This document shows, piece by piece, positions 1 through 6,628 of a stretch of 36,667 nt of DNA. The translations under genes were made by a program, and so were the position numbers. Location of the stretch: the NCBI GenBank assembly GCA_020630015.1, contig JAHDCF010000029.1, positions 1-36,667 of the forward strand. Reading direction: 5' to 3'. Source of the DNA: Planktomarina sp. Its GTDB lineage: Bacteria > Pseudomonadota > Alphaproteobacteria > Rhodobacterales > Rhodobacteraceae. Within the stretch, counting starts at the first letter, position 1. The number at the start of each line of letters is the position of its first letter. The notes under the pieces were generated by a model that worked only from the letters and a program-made list of their open reading frames with translations, was not told the origin of the DNA and did no database searches.

Positions 1-112
1 TCCATTCCTGATTTCGTTAAAGGGACATTAAAACGGCTTTGGATTTCGAGTTGATCTTTTAAACAGGGCGCTTTCCCCTTGTGGCTTGGAAAAGATTTTG
101 CAATTTCAAGCC
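1..112. other. Non-coding stretch before dusA
   Basis: No gene or clear promoter pair is visible here. It is AT-rich near 20-60 and probably contains the dusA promoter. Confidence 0.4.
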
Positions 113-1144
113 ATGCCTGATCACGCCCTTGCACCCATGTCTCTTGCTCAGCATGCCCGCTTTAGCGTTGCGCCCATGATGGCGTGGACAGACCGGCATT
201 GCAGATGGTTTCACCGCCAGCTTTCACAACGGGCATTGCTTTATACAGAAATGGTCACAGCGGCGGCCCTTGTGCATGGTGATGCTAGCAAATTGTTGGA
301 GCATTCCGCCCAAGAACACCCAGTTGCGGTTCAGCTGGGGGGATCGGATCCCGCTTTGTTGAAGGCCGCCACGCAAATTTGCATCGAACACGGTTTTGTT
401 GAGGTTAACTTGAACTGCGGTTGTCCATCCGATCGGGTTCAATCGGGTGCTTTTGGGGCGGTTCTTATGAAAGACCCGGCACTAGTCGCGCGATGTGTTG
501 AAGCGATGATGTCGGTTCAAGGGGCAGAGATTACCGTGAAATGTCGCATCGGTGTGGATGATCAAATCCCGGCGGATGTATTGGTGGATTTTTTAGGCAA
601 ACTGCAGATGGCGGGTATTTCGCGCGTGACGGTGCATGCGCGCATGGCATGGCTGCAAGGGTTAAGCCCGAAAGAAAATCGCGACATCCCACCCCTTGAT
701 TATCCCTTGGTTTTTCAAATGAAACGGGAATTTCCTGAACTTCATATTTCTCTCAACGGTGGGGTCACCACCATCGATCAAGCCTGTGATTTACTGGGGC
801 AGGGGATTGATGGTGTTATGGTTGGGCGATCGGCGTATCATCAACCGTTTGATATTCTTGCCGAGGTTGATCAACGTATTTTCGGACTTGTTCATTCCCC
901 TGATGCCTTTGAAATTGCAGATCGGCTTGGCGATTATATTCTGGCGCACATGAATGATGGTGGACGCATGCACCACGTAACGCGGCATATCCTTGGATTG
1001 TTTCACGGAATGCCGGGTGCACGGCACTGGCGGCGCGGACTTTCCAATCTTGGTGCGGATCCATCCGCAACGCGTTGGGATTATGACAATCTTGTCAAAA
1101 CTGTCCAAAGCCAATCAACGCTTCAACCTCAATTTGTGAACTGA
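113..1144 (+). CDS. dusA: tRNA-dihydrouridine(20/20a) synthase DusA
   Basis: FMN- and NADPH-dependent enzyme that reduces uridine 20/20a in the D-loop of tRNA to dihydrouridine; cytosolic. The protein is a TIM barrel followed by a small helical domain. It has the DusA opening motif VAPMMAWTDRHCR, the substrate-side motif LGGSDP, the loop NLNCGCPSDRV with the catalytic cysteine, the block GLSPKENRDIPPLDYP, and NGGV and MVGR near the FMN phosphate. These match DusA rather than DusB or DusC. The frame opens at a TTG at 86, but the ATG at 113 gives 343 residues, close to the family length; an ATG at 137 is also possible, and no candidate has a strong Shine-Dalgarno. An exporter gene follows 19 bases downstream, so the two are probably co-transcribed. 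Confidence 0.93.
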   Translation: MPDHALAPMSLAQHARFSVAPMMAWTDRHCRWFHRQLSQRALLYTEMVTAAALVHGDASKLLEHSAQEHPVAVQLGGSDPALLKAATQICIEHGFVEVNLNCGCPSDRVQSGAFGAVLMKDPALVARCVEAMMSVQGAEITVKCRIGVDDQIPADVLVDFLGKLQMAGISRVTVHARMAWLQGLSPKENRDIPPLDYPLVFQMKREFPELHISLNGGVTTIDQACDLLGQGIDGVMVGRSAYHQPFDILAEVDQRIFGLVHSPDAFEIADRLGDYILAHMNDGGRMHHVTRHILGLFHGMPGARHWRRGLSNLGADPSATRWDYDNLVKTVQSQSTLQPQFVN

Positions 1145-1163
1145 AACCAAAGGAAACTTAGTT

Positions 1164-1982
1164 ATGCAAATGGATGTTTTGATCTTGGTCATTCCTGCGT
1201 TGATATGCATTGGTTTGTTGGCTGGATTTCTGGCTGGCCTGTTGGGGGTCGGCGGTGGCATCGTTTTGGTTCCAGCTTTCTTTTACACGTTTAAAGCGCT
1301 TGGATTTGATGGGCCAGACATCATGCAAATTTGCTTGGCAACATCGCTTGCAACGATTGTTGTTACATCGCTTAGATCTTTGAAATCACACCATGAAAAA
1401 GGCGCGGTAGATTGGGATGTACTGCGTCGTTGGAGCCCGGGGATCATCATCGGATCCATTGTCGGAGTTTGGTTGGCGGCTATACTTCCCTCACTGGGTC
1501 TTCAGATAATATTTGGGTGCCTTGGAATGGTGATTGGCCTTTATTTGGCGTTTGGAAAAACACAATGGGCCTTGGCGGATGCCTTGCCAATTGGACCTTT
1601 GATGTGGATCCAAAGTGCCGTCGTTGGCATACTGTCTGTTTTATTGGGGATTGGCGGCGGATCTTTGGGTGTTCCTTTAATGACGCTGCACCGCGTTCAA
1701 ATTCATCGGGCTGTTGCAACCGCGGCGGGTTTTGGCTTGGCAATCGCGGTTCCGTCTGTGATCGGATGGTTGTTTGTGAGTGTGGACGGCAGGGTTCCCC
1801 CTTTGACTTATGGGGCGATCAATTTGCCGGCATTTTTGATCATCGTTCCTTTGACATTCATGATGGCCCCCATCGGCGCAAAGACCGCCCATGCCATGGA
1901 TGCCGAACCGTTAAAGAAACTGTTCGGCCTCTTTTTGATGTTGGTGGCCGCGAATATGTTGCGCACCGCCCTATGGACCTAA
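1164..1982 (+). CDS. Sulfite exporter TauE/SafE family membrane protein
   Basis: Integral inner-membrane protein of 272 residues with about eight hydrophobic segments. It has the internal duplication typical of TauE/SafE (DUF81): a glycine-rich GVGGGIVLVP block near residue 30 and a related GIGGGSLGVP block near residue 165. Family members export small organic or inorganic anions, with sulfite and sulfoacetate the best-known substrates, but substrate cannot be read from sequence. The start is supported by AAAGGAAA at 1149-1156, about 8 bases upstream. It follows dusA closely, and its last codons overlap the start of a dioxygenase-like gene by 10 bases, which suggests translational coupling. 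Confidence 0.85.
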   Translation: MQMDVLILVIPALICIGLLAGFLAGLLGVGGGIVLVPAFFYTFKALGFDGPDIMQICLATSLATIVVTSLRSLKSHHEKGAVDWDVLRRWSPGIIIGSIVGVWLAAILPSLGLQIIFGCLGMVIGLYLAFGKTQWALADALPIGPLMWIQSAVVGILSVLLGIGGGSLGVPLMTLHRVQIHRAVATAAGFGLAIAVPSVIGWLFVSVDGRVPPLTYGAINLPAFLIIVPLTFMMAPIGAKTAHAMDAEPLKKLFGLFLMLVAANMLRTALWT

Positions 1983-2764
1983 ACAATCTTGATAAACTGG
2001 GCTGGGCAGGCCCTTTTGATGATCCGTGCATCGCGCAATGGGTTAAGAATGTAAGACCAAGGGCCCTGGACCTTGCGGGAGATTCTGAGCTGAGGTCAAA
2101 ATGGTTGCGCCACGGGGGCACTTGGTTTGCTGGTGTGAATGCGTTGGATAATGATCCAAGCGGAAGTGTTGGAAACAGTGGCCCCCTTCAAGGGCGCTTG
2201 ATTGATCTGATCCGAGAGAAATATGGTAAGTTCGAATGGGATGCCGCTCAGATTTCTGGTGTTTATCCGGGATATCCAAAGCAGGACGAGGGCGAAACAA
2301 TTGCCGCCCATCGGTTCCGAAAAAACCGCGACGCTGCTCATGTGGATGGGTTGGTGCCATCGGGGGTGCAACGGCGACGATACCTAAGCGAACCGCATGG
2401 GTTTGTCTTGGGTTTACCCATCACCGATTGCAATGAACACGCCAGCCCAATGGTGGTCTGGAACAAAAGTCATGAAATCATGAGAGAAGTCTTTCAGGCC
2501 GAATTTGCAGGAATGCCCTCTGAAACTTGGTCCAAACATGATATTACGGATGTGTACAATGCGGCACGCAAACACTGTTTTGATGTTTGCCAAAGGGTCG
2601 TGGTGACGGCGAAACCCGGACAGGCGTACTTAATTCATCGTTTGGCTTTGCATGGTGTGGCGCCATGGGGGCACGGTGCAAATGCCCCTGAACAAGGGCG
2701 CGTTATCTTATACTTTCGACCAGAAATCGACGGCGGTGTCGAAAGCTGGTTATCGGCGCCTTAA
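1973..2764 (+). CDS. Phytanoyl-CoA dioxygenase-like Fe(II)/2-oxoglutarate oxygenase
   Basis: A 263-residue protein. The longer open frame begins inside the upstream exporter; I place the start at the ATG at 1973, which overlaps the exporter stop codon by 10 bases. I see a possible 2-His-1-Asp iron site: HVDG (His123, Asp125) and a distal LALHGVAPWG (His227), followed 16 residues later by Arg243 in RVILYFRP, placed to bind the 2-oxoglutarate carboxylate. This arrangement is typical of the PhyH family. Such enzymes hydroxylate small organic substrates using O2 and 2-oxoglutarate. The substrate is unknown; coupling to a TauE-like exporter hints at a sulfonate or organic anion, but that is inference. 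The stop overlaps the convergent DUF1289 gene by 4 bases. Confidence 0.7.
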   Translation: MDLNNLDKLGWAGPFDDPCIAQWVKNVRPRALDLAGDSELRSKWLRHGGTWFAGVNALDNDPSGSVGNSGPLQGRLIDLIREKYGKFEWDAAQISGVYPGYPKQDEGETIAAHRFRKNRDAAHVDGLVPSGVQRRRYLSEPHGFVLGLPITDCNEHASPMVVWNKSHEIMREVFQAEFAGMPSETWSKHDITDVYNAARKHCFDVCQRVVVTAKPGQAYLIHRLALHGVAPWGHGANAPEQGRVILYFRPEIDGGVESWLSAP

Positions 2765-2997
2765 GTACGTGCAGATCGCCCGCCACGACGCTTGCGCAAA
2801 CGCGGGGCGCGATTTGGAAGATCCTTCATAATATCTGCGCGGTCTTGTGGTGAAAGTCGCGACCAAGCGCCAATTTCATCCATGGTTCTGAAACACCCAA
2901 CACAAATTCGTTCTTCCCTGTGGATTGAACAAATGTTGATACAAGGGCTGTCGATTTCGTTTCGTTTCCAAACCACCTCGTTCGGGTTTTTCACCAT
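2761..2997 (-). CDS. DUF1289 domain-containing protein
   Basis: Small 78-residue protein with the DUF1289 signature: SPCINICSI, then ICVGCFRTMDEIGAWSRLS. The four cysteines (two CxxxC/CxxC-like pairs) could bind a metal or an Fe-S cluster. The C-terminus is very basic (RLRKRRGGRSAR), which suggests nucleic-acid contact, but no function is established that I know of. The ATG lies 4 bases beyond the ruvX stop codon on the same strand, so it is probably the last gene of a ccmI-ruvX-DUF1289 operon. Its 3' end overlaps the converging dioxygenase gene by 4 bases. Confidence 0.85.
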   Translation of the reverse strand: MVKNPNEVVWKRNEIDSPCINICSIHREERICVGCFRTMDEIGAWSRLSPQDRADIMKDLPNRAPRLRKRRGGRSART

Positions 2998-3001
2998 TTG
3001 A

Positions 3002-3475
3002 TCAGCCCTTCCTGATATGACGCAACCGATCCAGCGCCCCTTGCAGGATATACCCCGCTGCGATGTGATCTATGACCTCAGCGCGACGTTTACGAGTCGT
3101 ATCCGCCTCAAGCAGGGCACGTTCCGCCGCCACGGTGGACAATCTTTCATCCCAAAACGTGATTGGTACGTCTGTTAAACGCGACAGGTTACGTGCAAAC
3201 GCGCGTGTGGCCTGCACCCTTGGCCCTTCCGTTCCGTCCATGTTTAAGGGCAAGCCAAGAACAAAGCCACCGACAGATCGTTGCGCCGCGAAATCCAATA
3301 GGGTCGTCGCATCTTGATTGAACTTTTTGCGTTTTATGGTGTGGTTTGGTGTGGCCGTGGCAAGCAACAAATCGCTAATGGCCACCCCGATTGTCTTGGT
3401 GCCAAGGTCCAGTCCAACCCATGGGGTGTGGGGCGGACATGCGGATGCAAAATCCTCGAACTTATCAAAAACCAT
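3002..3475 (-). CDS. ruvX: Putative Holliday junction resolvase / pre-16S rRNA nuclease RuvX (YqgF)
   Basis: 157-residue RNase H-fold nuclease of the YqgF/RuvX family, associated with 16S rRNA 5'-end maturation and proposed for Holliday junction resolution. Sequence evidence: [15 protein letters not shown] near residue 22 carries the first catalytic aspartate, [12 protein letters not shown] is the conserved middle block, WDERLST carries the glutamate, and [10 protein letters not shown] near the end supplies the last acidic residue. The ATG overlaps the ccmI stop by one base (TAATG), so translation is probably coupled. Length is normal for the family. Confidence 0.92.
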   Translation of the reverse strand: MVFDKFEDFASACPPHTPWVGLDLGTKTIGVAISDLLLATATPNHTIKRKKFNQDATTLLDFAAQRSVGGFVLGLPLNMDGTEGPRVQATRAFARNLSRLTDVPITFWDERLSTVAAERALLEADTTRKRRAEVIDHIAAGYILQGALDRLRHIRKG

Positions 3476-4668
3476 TATCGTAATCCCGCTTTCACGGCCG
3501 CATCCGTCAAGACTGACAATGCCGATGGATCAGACGCAAATACCGATTGCGCCTCATCGAACACGGCTTGTGCCTGTTGCTGACGGCCCAAAACAGAAAG
3601 TGATGTAATAAGCCGCGCCCATTCTTGTGCCGTTCCGCCAGTTTCAGCCAAACGGGCGCCAAGGCTTGCCACCATGCCTTCGATCATTGTGATGCGATCT
3701 TCTGCGGAAAGGTTTGCCGCGGCGCTGACATCTTCGGCTGTTGGGCCCTTCACGGGGGCGGGGGGTTGGTAACGTGGCGCACCTGCCATGACTGCATAGG
3801 TTGGGATTTGATCGCGAATGAAAGCCATAAAGGCAGCATTGGGATGATCTTCTTCCAACAGGCGCGACCAAACCTGAAACGTCAGATCGGGCCGACCAAT
3901 TTGATCATAAAGCGCCCCAATCCGAAACCGCGCCAGCGGGTTTTCCGGATCGCGTTGCAAAACTAGTTTCAGGCTGTCCTCCGCTTCGGGTGATATATAA
4001 CCGCCTGCGGCCACAATTTGTGTTTCCGCAAGGCGTAGATAATCCATTGCACTGGCCCCATCGCCTTTGATGCCAACGACCCTTTGCTGCGCCTCTTTCG
4101 CGGCGATGGTATTGCCCAAGCGGCTTTCTTCTCGGGCCAAAAGCATATGCCCAGTGATATCATTTGGGCGGGATTCCAATGCGGTGCGCAATTGTTGAAC
4201 CAACGCAAGATGCGCCTCGTCCGCCACAACCGTGCTGGGGGGGGTGTCTTGTTCGGCCTGTGCTTGGCTGATGCGGTTTTGACGTTCTTGATCGGCCTGC
4301 GCCACGCGCGCTGACAAAGGCTGATCAGGCATATCGTATTGACCAAGGGTGGCGTAGGTAATCCCACTTCCCAAAACACAGAACAACCCCACGGTAAGGA
4401 TCAGTGTTTTATTAAGTGTGTTCGCTGTTTGCTGTGGGTTTTGTTTTCCAGCATGAATCAACCTGCGCGCAACTTCTGCACGCAGGGTTTCGAATTCCGC
4501 GTTTGAAATCACACCACGTGCCTTGTCACGATCCAACCCTTGTAACTGGCTTTTGTAAAATGCCACGTCGGCTTGCACACGATCGGCGACGGGCGCTGCA
4601 TTGCGCCACAAGGCCCAAGTGACGGCACCGATGGCCAGACACAGGGTGGTGATGAACAGATAGATCAA
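3475..4668 (-). CDS. ccmI: c-type cytochrome biogenesis protein CcmI
   Basis: 397-residue membrane protein that holds apocytochrome c for the heme-ligation complex CcmF/CcmH. The N-terminus has a membrane helix (residues about 2-20), a cytoplasmic loop with [18 protein letters not shown], typical of CcmI, and a second helix around residues 86-110. The rest is a periplasmic TPR-rich domain with [19 protein letters not shown] and [23 protein letters not shown]. The frame starts at a TTG; TCCTTT at 4677-4682 (AAAGGA on the coding strand) sits about 8 bases before it, supporting that rare start. The other ccm genes lie about 25 kb away at 29866-32593, as a separate operon. Confidence 0.85.
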   Translation of the reverse strand: MIYLFITTLCLAIGAVTWALWRNAAPVADRVQADVAFYKSQLQGLDRDKARGVISNAEFETLRAEVARRLIHAGKQNPQQTANTLNKTLILTVGLFCVLGSGITYATLGQYDMPDQPLSARVAQADQERQNRISQAQAEQDTPPSTVVADEAHLALVQQLRTALESRPNDITGHMLLAREESRLGNTIAAKEAQQRVVGIKGDGASAMDYLRLAETQIVAAGGYISPEAEDSLKLVLQRDPENPLARFRIGALYDQIGRPDLTFQVWSRLLEEDHPNAAFMAFIRDQIPTYAVMAGAPRYQPPAPVKGPTAEDVSAAANLSAEDRITMIEGMVASLGARLAETGGTAQEWARLITSLSVLGRQQQAQAVFDEAQSVFASDPSALSVLTDAAVKAGLR

Positions 4669-4676
4669 CGCATTGA

Positions 4677-4682
4677 TCCTTT
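4677..4682 (-). promoter_or_regulatory. Ribosome binding site deciding the TTG start of ccmI
   Basis: On the coding strand this reads AAAGGA, about 8 bases before the TTG at 4668. An ATG only 3 bases upstream of that TTG is out of frame and opens a two-codon frame ending in TGA (ATGCGTTGA), so it cannot start ccmI. No in-frame ATG lies nearby. Confidence 0.5.
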
Positions 4683-4726
4683 CATGCCAAATTTGCGGAA
4701 GCCCGCCGTCGCTTTAATGGCGATAT

Positions 4727-4750
4727 GTCGCAATAATGTCCACTTGCGAC
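4727..4750. promoter_or_regulatory. Inverted repeat upstream of soxB, candidate operator
   Basis: Perfect 7-base inverted repeat GTCGCAA (4727-4733) and TTGCGAC (4744-4750) separated by 10 bases, in the 150-base gap between the divergent ccmI and soxB genes. It lies about 70 bases before the soxB ATG, a good place for a regulator of the sarcosine oxidase operon. No T-run follows on either strand, so a terminator is unlikely. The binding protein is unknown. Confidence 0.4.
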
Positions 4751-4818
4751 GCGGCTGGATTGGGTCAAAAACATGTGTCTAGGGCATAGAGTGCCCAACA
4801 CCGTACAGGGATTCGATT

Positions 4819-6063
4819 ATGAAACGGTATTCTGCCTTTGCCATCGCCCGTGAAGCGTTCCGCCAACACAAAGGTTGGGAGCGTGCTTGGGCCAATCCGG
4901 AACCGAAGAAAGCCTATGATGTGGTCATCATTGGGGCCGGGGGGCATGGTTTGGCCACGGCTTATTATCTGGGCAAAAATTTCGGGATCACCAATGTGGC
5001 GATCATCGAAAAAGGTTGGCTGGGTGGCGGCAACACGGGCCGGAATACAACGATCATCCGTTCAAACTATCTGCAGGATCCGTCAGCAGCGATTTATGAA
5101 AAGGCGCGCAGCCTGTACGAGGGTCTGTCACAGGACCTGAACTATAACATCATGTTCAGCCCGCGCGGTGTTCTGATGCTGGCCCAGACAGAGCATGAGG
5201 TGCGCGGATACAAACGCACGGCGCAGGCCAATTCCCTGCAAGGGGTGACGACCGAATTTATCAACGCCCAGCAGGTCAAGAAAATCTGCCCGATCATGAA
5301 TATCGATGGGCCACGTTATCCGGTTCTGGGTGGCCTGTGGCAGGCGCGCGGCGGCACGGCCCGCCATGATGCAGTTGCTTGGGGATACGCGCGGGCCTGT
5401 TCCGATATGGGCATGCATATTTTGCAGAAAACGGAAGTCACAGGCGTAACCCAAGAGGGCGGCAATGTAACCGGTGTTGAAACCAGCCGAGGTCACATCG
5501 GATGCAACAAACTGGGCATCGTGGTGGCTGGCCATTCCAGCGTTGTGGCGGATATGGCGGGCTTTCGTTTGCCGCTTGAATCCGTGCCATTGCAAGCGCT
5601 TGTGAGTGAGCCGATCAAACCCTGCATGGACATCGTGGTGATGGCCAACACCGTGCACGGCTACATGAGCCAGTCTGACAAAGGCGAGATGGTCATCGGC
5701 GGCGGCACCGACAGCTTTAACGGATATCACCAGCGTGGGAGTTTCCACCATCTGGAGGAAACCGTGCGCGCCCTGATCGAAACTTTCCCGATGATCGCGC
5801 GCCTGAAAATGCTGCGCCATTGGGGCGGGATCGTGGATGTGACGGGCGACCGGTCGCCAATCCTGTCGAAAACGCCCTTGGGCGGATGTTTCATCAATTC
5901 GGGCTGGGGCACGGGTGGGTTTAAAGCCATTCCGGGATCAGGTTGGGGCTTTGCAGAGCTGATGGCCAAAGGCCATTCACCCCTGACGGCCGAATTCGGC
6001 TTGGACCGTTTCCGTGAGGGTCGGTTTATTGATGAGAGTGTTGCTGCGGGGGTGGCGCACTAA
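4819..6063 (+). CDS. soxB: Sarcosine oxidase subunit beta
   Basis: 414-residue catalytic subunit of heterotetrameric sarcosine oxidase, which oxidises the N-methyl group of sarcosine and passes the one-carbon unit to tetrahydrofolate. The dinucleotide-binding motif VVIIGAGGHGLATAYYL begins at residue 35 and ENDs in the FAD site; GNTGRNTTIIRSNY follows. His183 in ARHDAVAWGYAR is the expected covalent FMN attachment residue for the beta subunit. The C-terminus has DVTGDRSPILSKTPLGG and GWGTGGFKAIPGSG, both typical. It is the first gene of the soxBDAG operon. Its leucines are mostly CTG, unlike soxA, which favours TTG. soxD follows only after a 235-base gap that holds a possible antisense gene. 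Confidence 0.95.
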   Translation: MKRYSAFAIAREAFRQHKGWERAWANPEPKKAYDVVIIGAGGHGLATAYYLGKNFGITNVAIIEKGWLGGGNTGRNTTIIRSNYLQDPSAAIYEKARSLYEGLSQDLNYNIMFSPRGVLMLAQTEHEVRGYKRTAQANSLQGVTTEFINAQQVKKICPIMNIDGPRYPVLGGLWQARGGTARHDAVAWGYARACSDMGMHILQKTEVTGVTQEGGNVTGVETSRGHIGCNKLGIVVAGHSSVVADMAGFRLPLESVPLQALVSEPIKPCMDIVVMANTVHGYMSQSDKGEMVIGGGTDSFNGYHQRGSFHHLEETVRALIETFPMIARLKMLRHWGGIVDVTGDRSPILSKTPLGGCFINSGWGTGGFKAIPGSGWGFAELMAKGHSPLTAEFGLDRFREGRFIDESVAAGVAH

Positions 6064-6251
6064 TGATCCGAGAAATATGTCCTCACGATTGCCAAGTCCT
6101 TTGCGCGCATGGTCTCGCGATCAGCTTCGGTTTCTTTTCCAACTTCGTTCAAGTCGTGTTGAAGCAAAACTCTTCCACGCTTGCGTTCCCAAACGGCGAT
6201 CGCAATTCCAACAAAGGCCAAAAGGCCGACGATTATAAAAAGCCAGTTCAT
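6060..6251 (-). CDS. Possible small single-pass membrane protein, antisense within the sox operon
   Basis: A 63-residue reading frame from the ATG at 6251; an upstream ATG at 6281 would add 10 residues. The N-terminus is a clear membrane helix (MNWLFIIVGLLAFVGIAIAV), followed by a positive WERKRGR stop-transfer and a charged tail with HDLNEVGKETEADRETMRAKD. That layout is protein-like. Its stop overlaps the soxB stop by 4 bases on the opposite strand. No strong ribosome site precedes either start, and I recognise no family. The same gap carries an 80-residue frame on the plus strand that looks less protein-like. Uncertain. Confidence 0.4.
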   Translation of the reverse strand: MNWLFIIVGLLAFVGIAIAVWERKRGRVLLQHDLNEVGKETEADRETMRAKDLAIVRTYFSDH

Positions 6252-6298
6252 CAGCCGGATATGGCTATGAGCGGCATACAATTCAAGGCTGTGTGTTC

Positions 6299-6628
6299 AT
6301 GCTAACCCTCAACTGCCCATACTGTGGCCTCGACAAAGACGAAACCGAACTAGCGTACGGCGGCGAAGCGCATCTCAAGCGCTTTGGCCCCGGATCAACT
6401 GATGAAGACTTCGAAAGCTATATCTTTGGCCGCGAAAACCCCAAAGGTGTGCATTTTGAACGCTGGCGCTGTGCCTCGGGCTGTACCAAATGGTTTCACG
6501 CCGCCCGTTGCACCGTCACGATGGAGGTGTTTGGCACTTATTCGGCCCAAACGTTTGAGCCGCCAAAGGCGATCAAAGATGCCATCAGCAAAAAACGCCC
6601 CGGTTGGACGTGGAGGAATTTTTCATGA
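6299..6628 (+). CDS. soxD: Sarcosine oxidase subunit delta
   Basis: 109-residue zinc-binding subunit of heterotetrameric sarcosine oxidase. The start is the ATG at 6299, giving MLTLNCPYCG; a GTG two codons earlier is less likely. AAGG about 10 bases upstream may serve as ribosome site. Zinc ligands are Cys6 and Cys9 (CPYC) plus Cys58 and Cys62 in RWRCASGC; in the structurally characterised enzyme the third ligand is histidine, so this site is all-cysteine. The FGRENPKGVHFERW block is also typical. The stop codon overlaps the soxA start in an ATGA, so the two are translationally coupled. Confidence 0.93.
   Translation: MLTLNCPYCGLDKDETELAYGGEAHLKRFGPGSTDEDFESYIFGRENPKGVHFERWRCASGCTKWFHAARCTVTMEVFGTYSAQTFEPPKAIKDAISKKRPGWTWRNFS
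6611..6617 (+). promoter_or_regulatory. Ribosome binding site that fixes the soxA start
   Basis: GGAGGAA lies 7 bases before the ATG at 6625, inside the 3' end of soxD. It excludes the in-frame TTG at 6604 as the likely start. Confidence 0.7.

Noticed and set aside
1412-1972. Long upstream extension of the dioxygenase reading frame
   Set aside because: It lies inside the TauE-like gene in another frame and has no family resemblance; the ATG at 1973 gives a complete enzyme.
5128-5820. 230-residue minus-strand frame inside soxB
   Set aside because: It is a shadow of soxB; the sequence is rich in His and Gln and shows no protein-family pattern.
6063-6305. 80-residue plus-strand frame between soxB and soxD
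   Set aside because: No membrane or domain pattern; composition is not protein-like compared with the minus-strand frame in the same gap.
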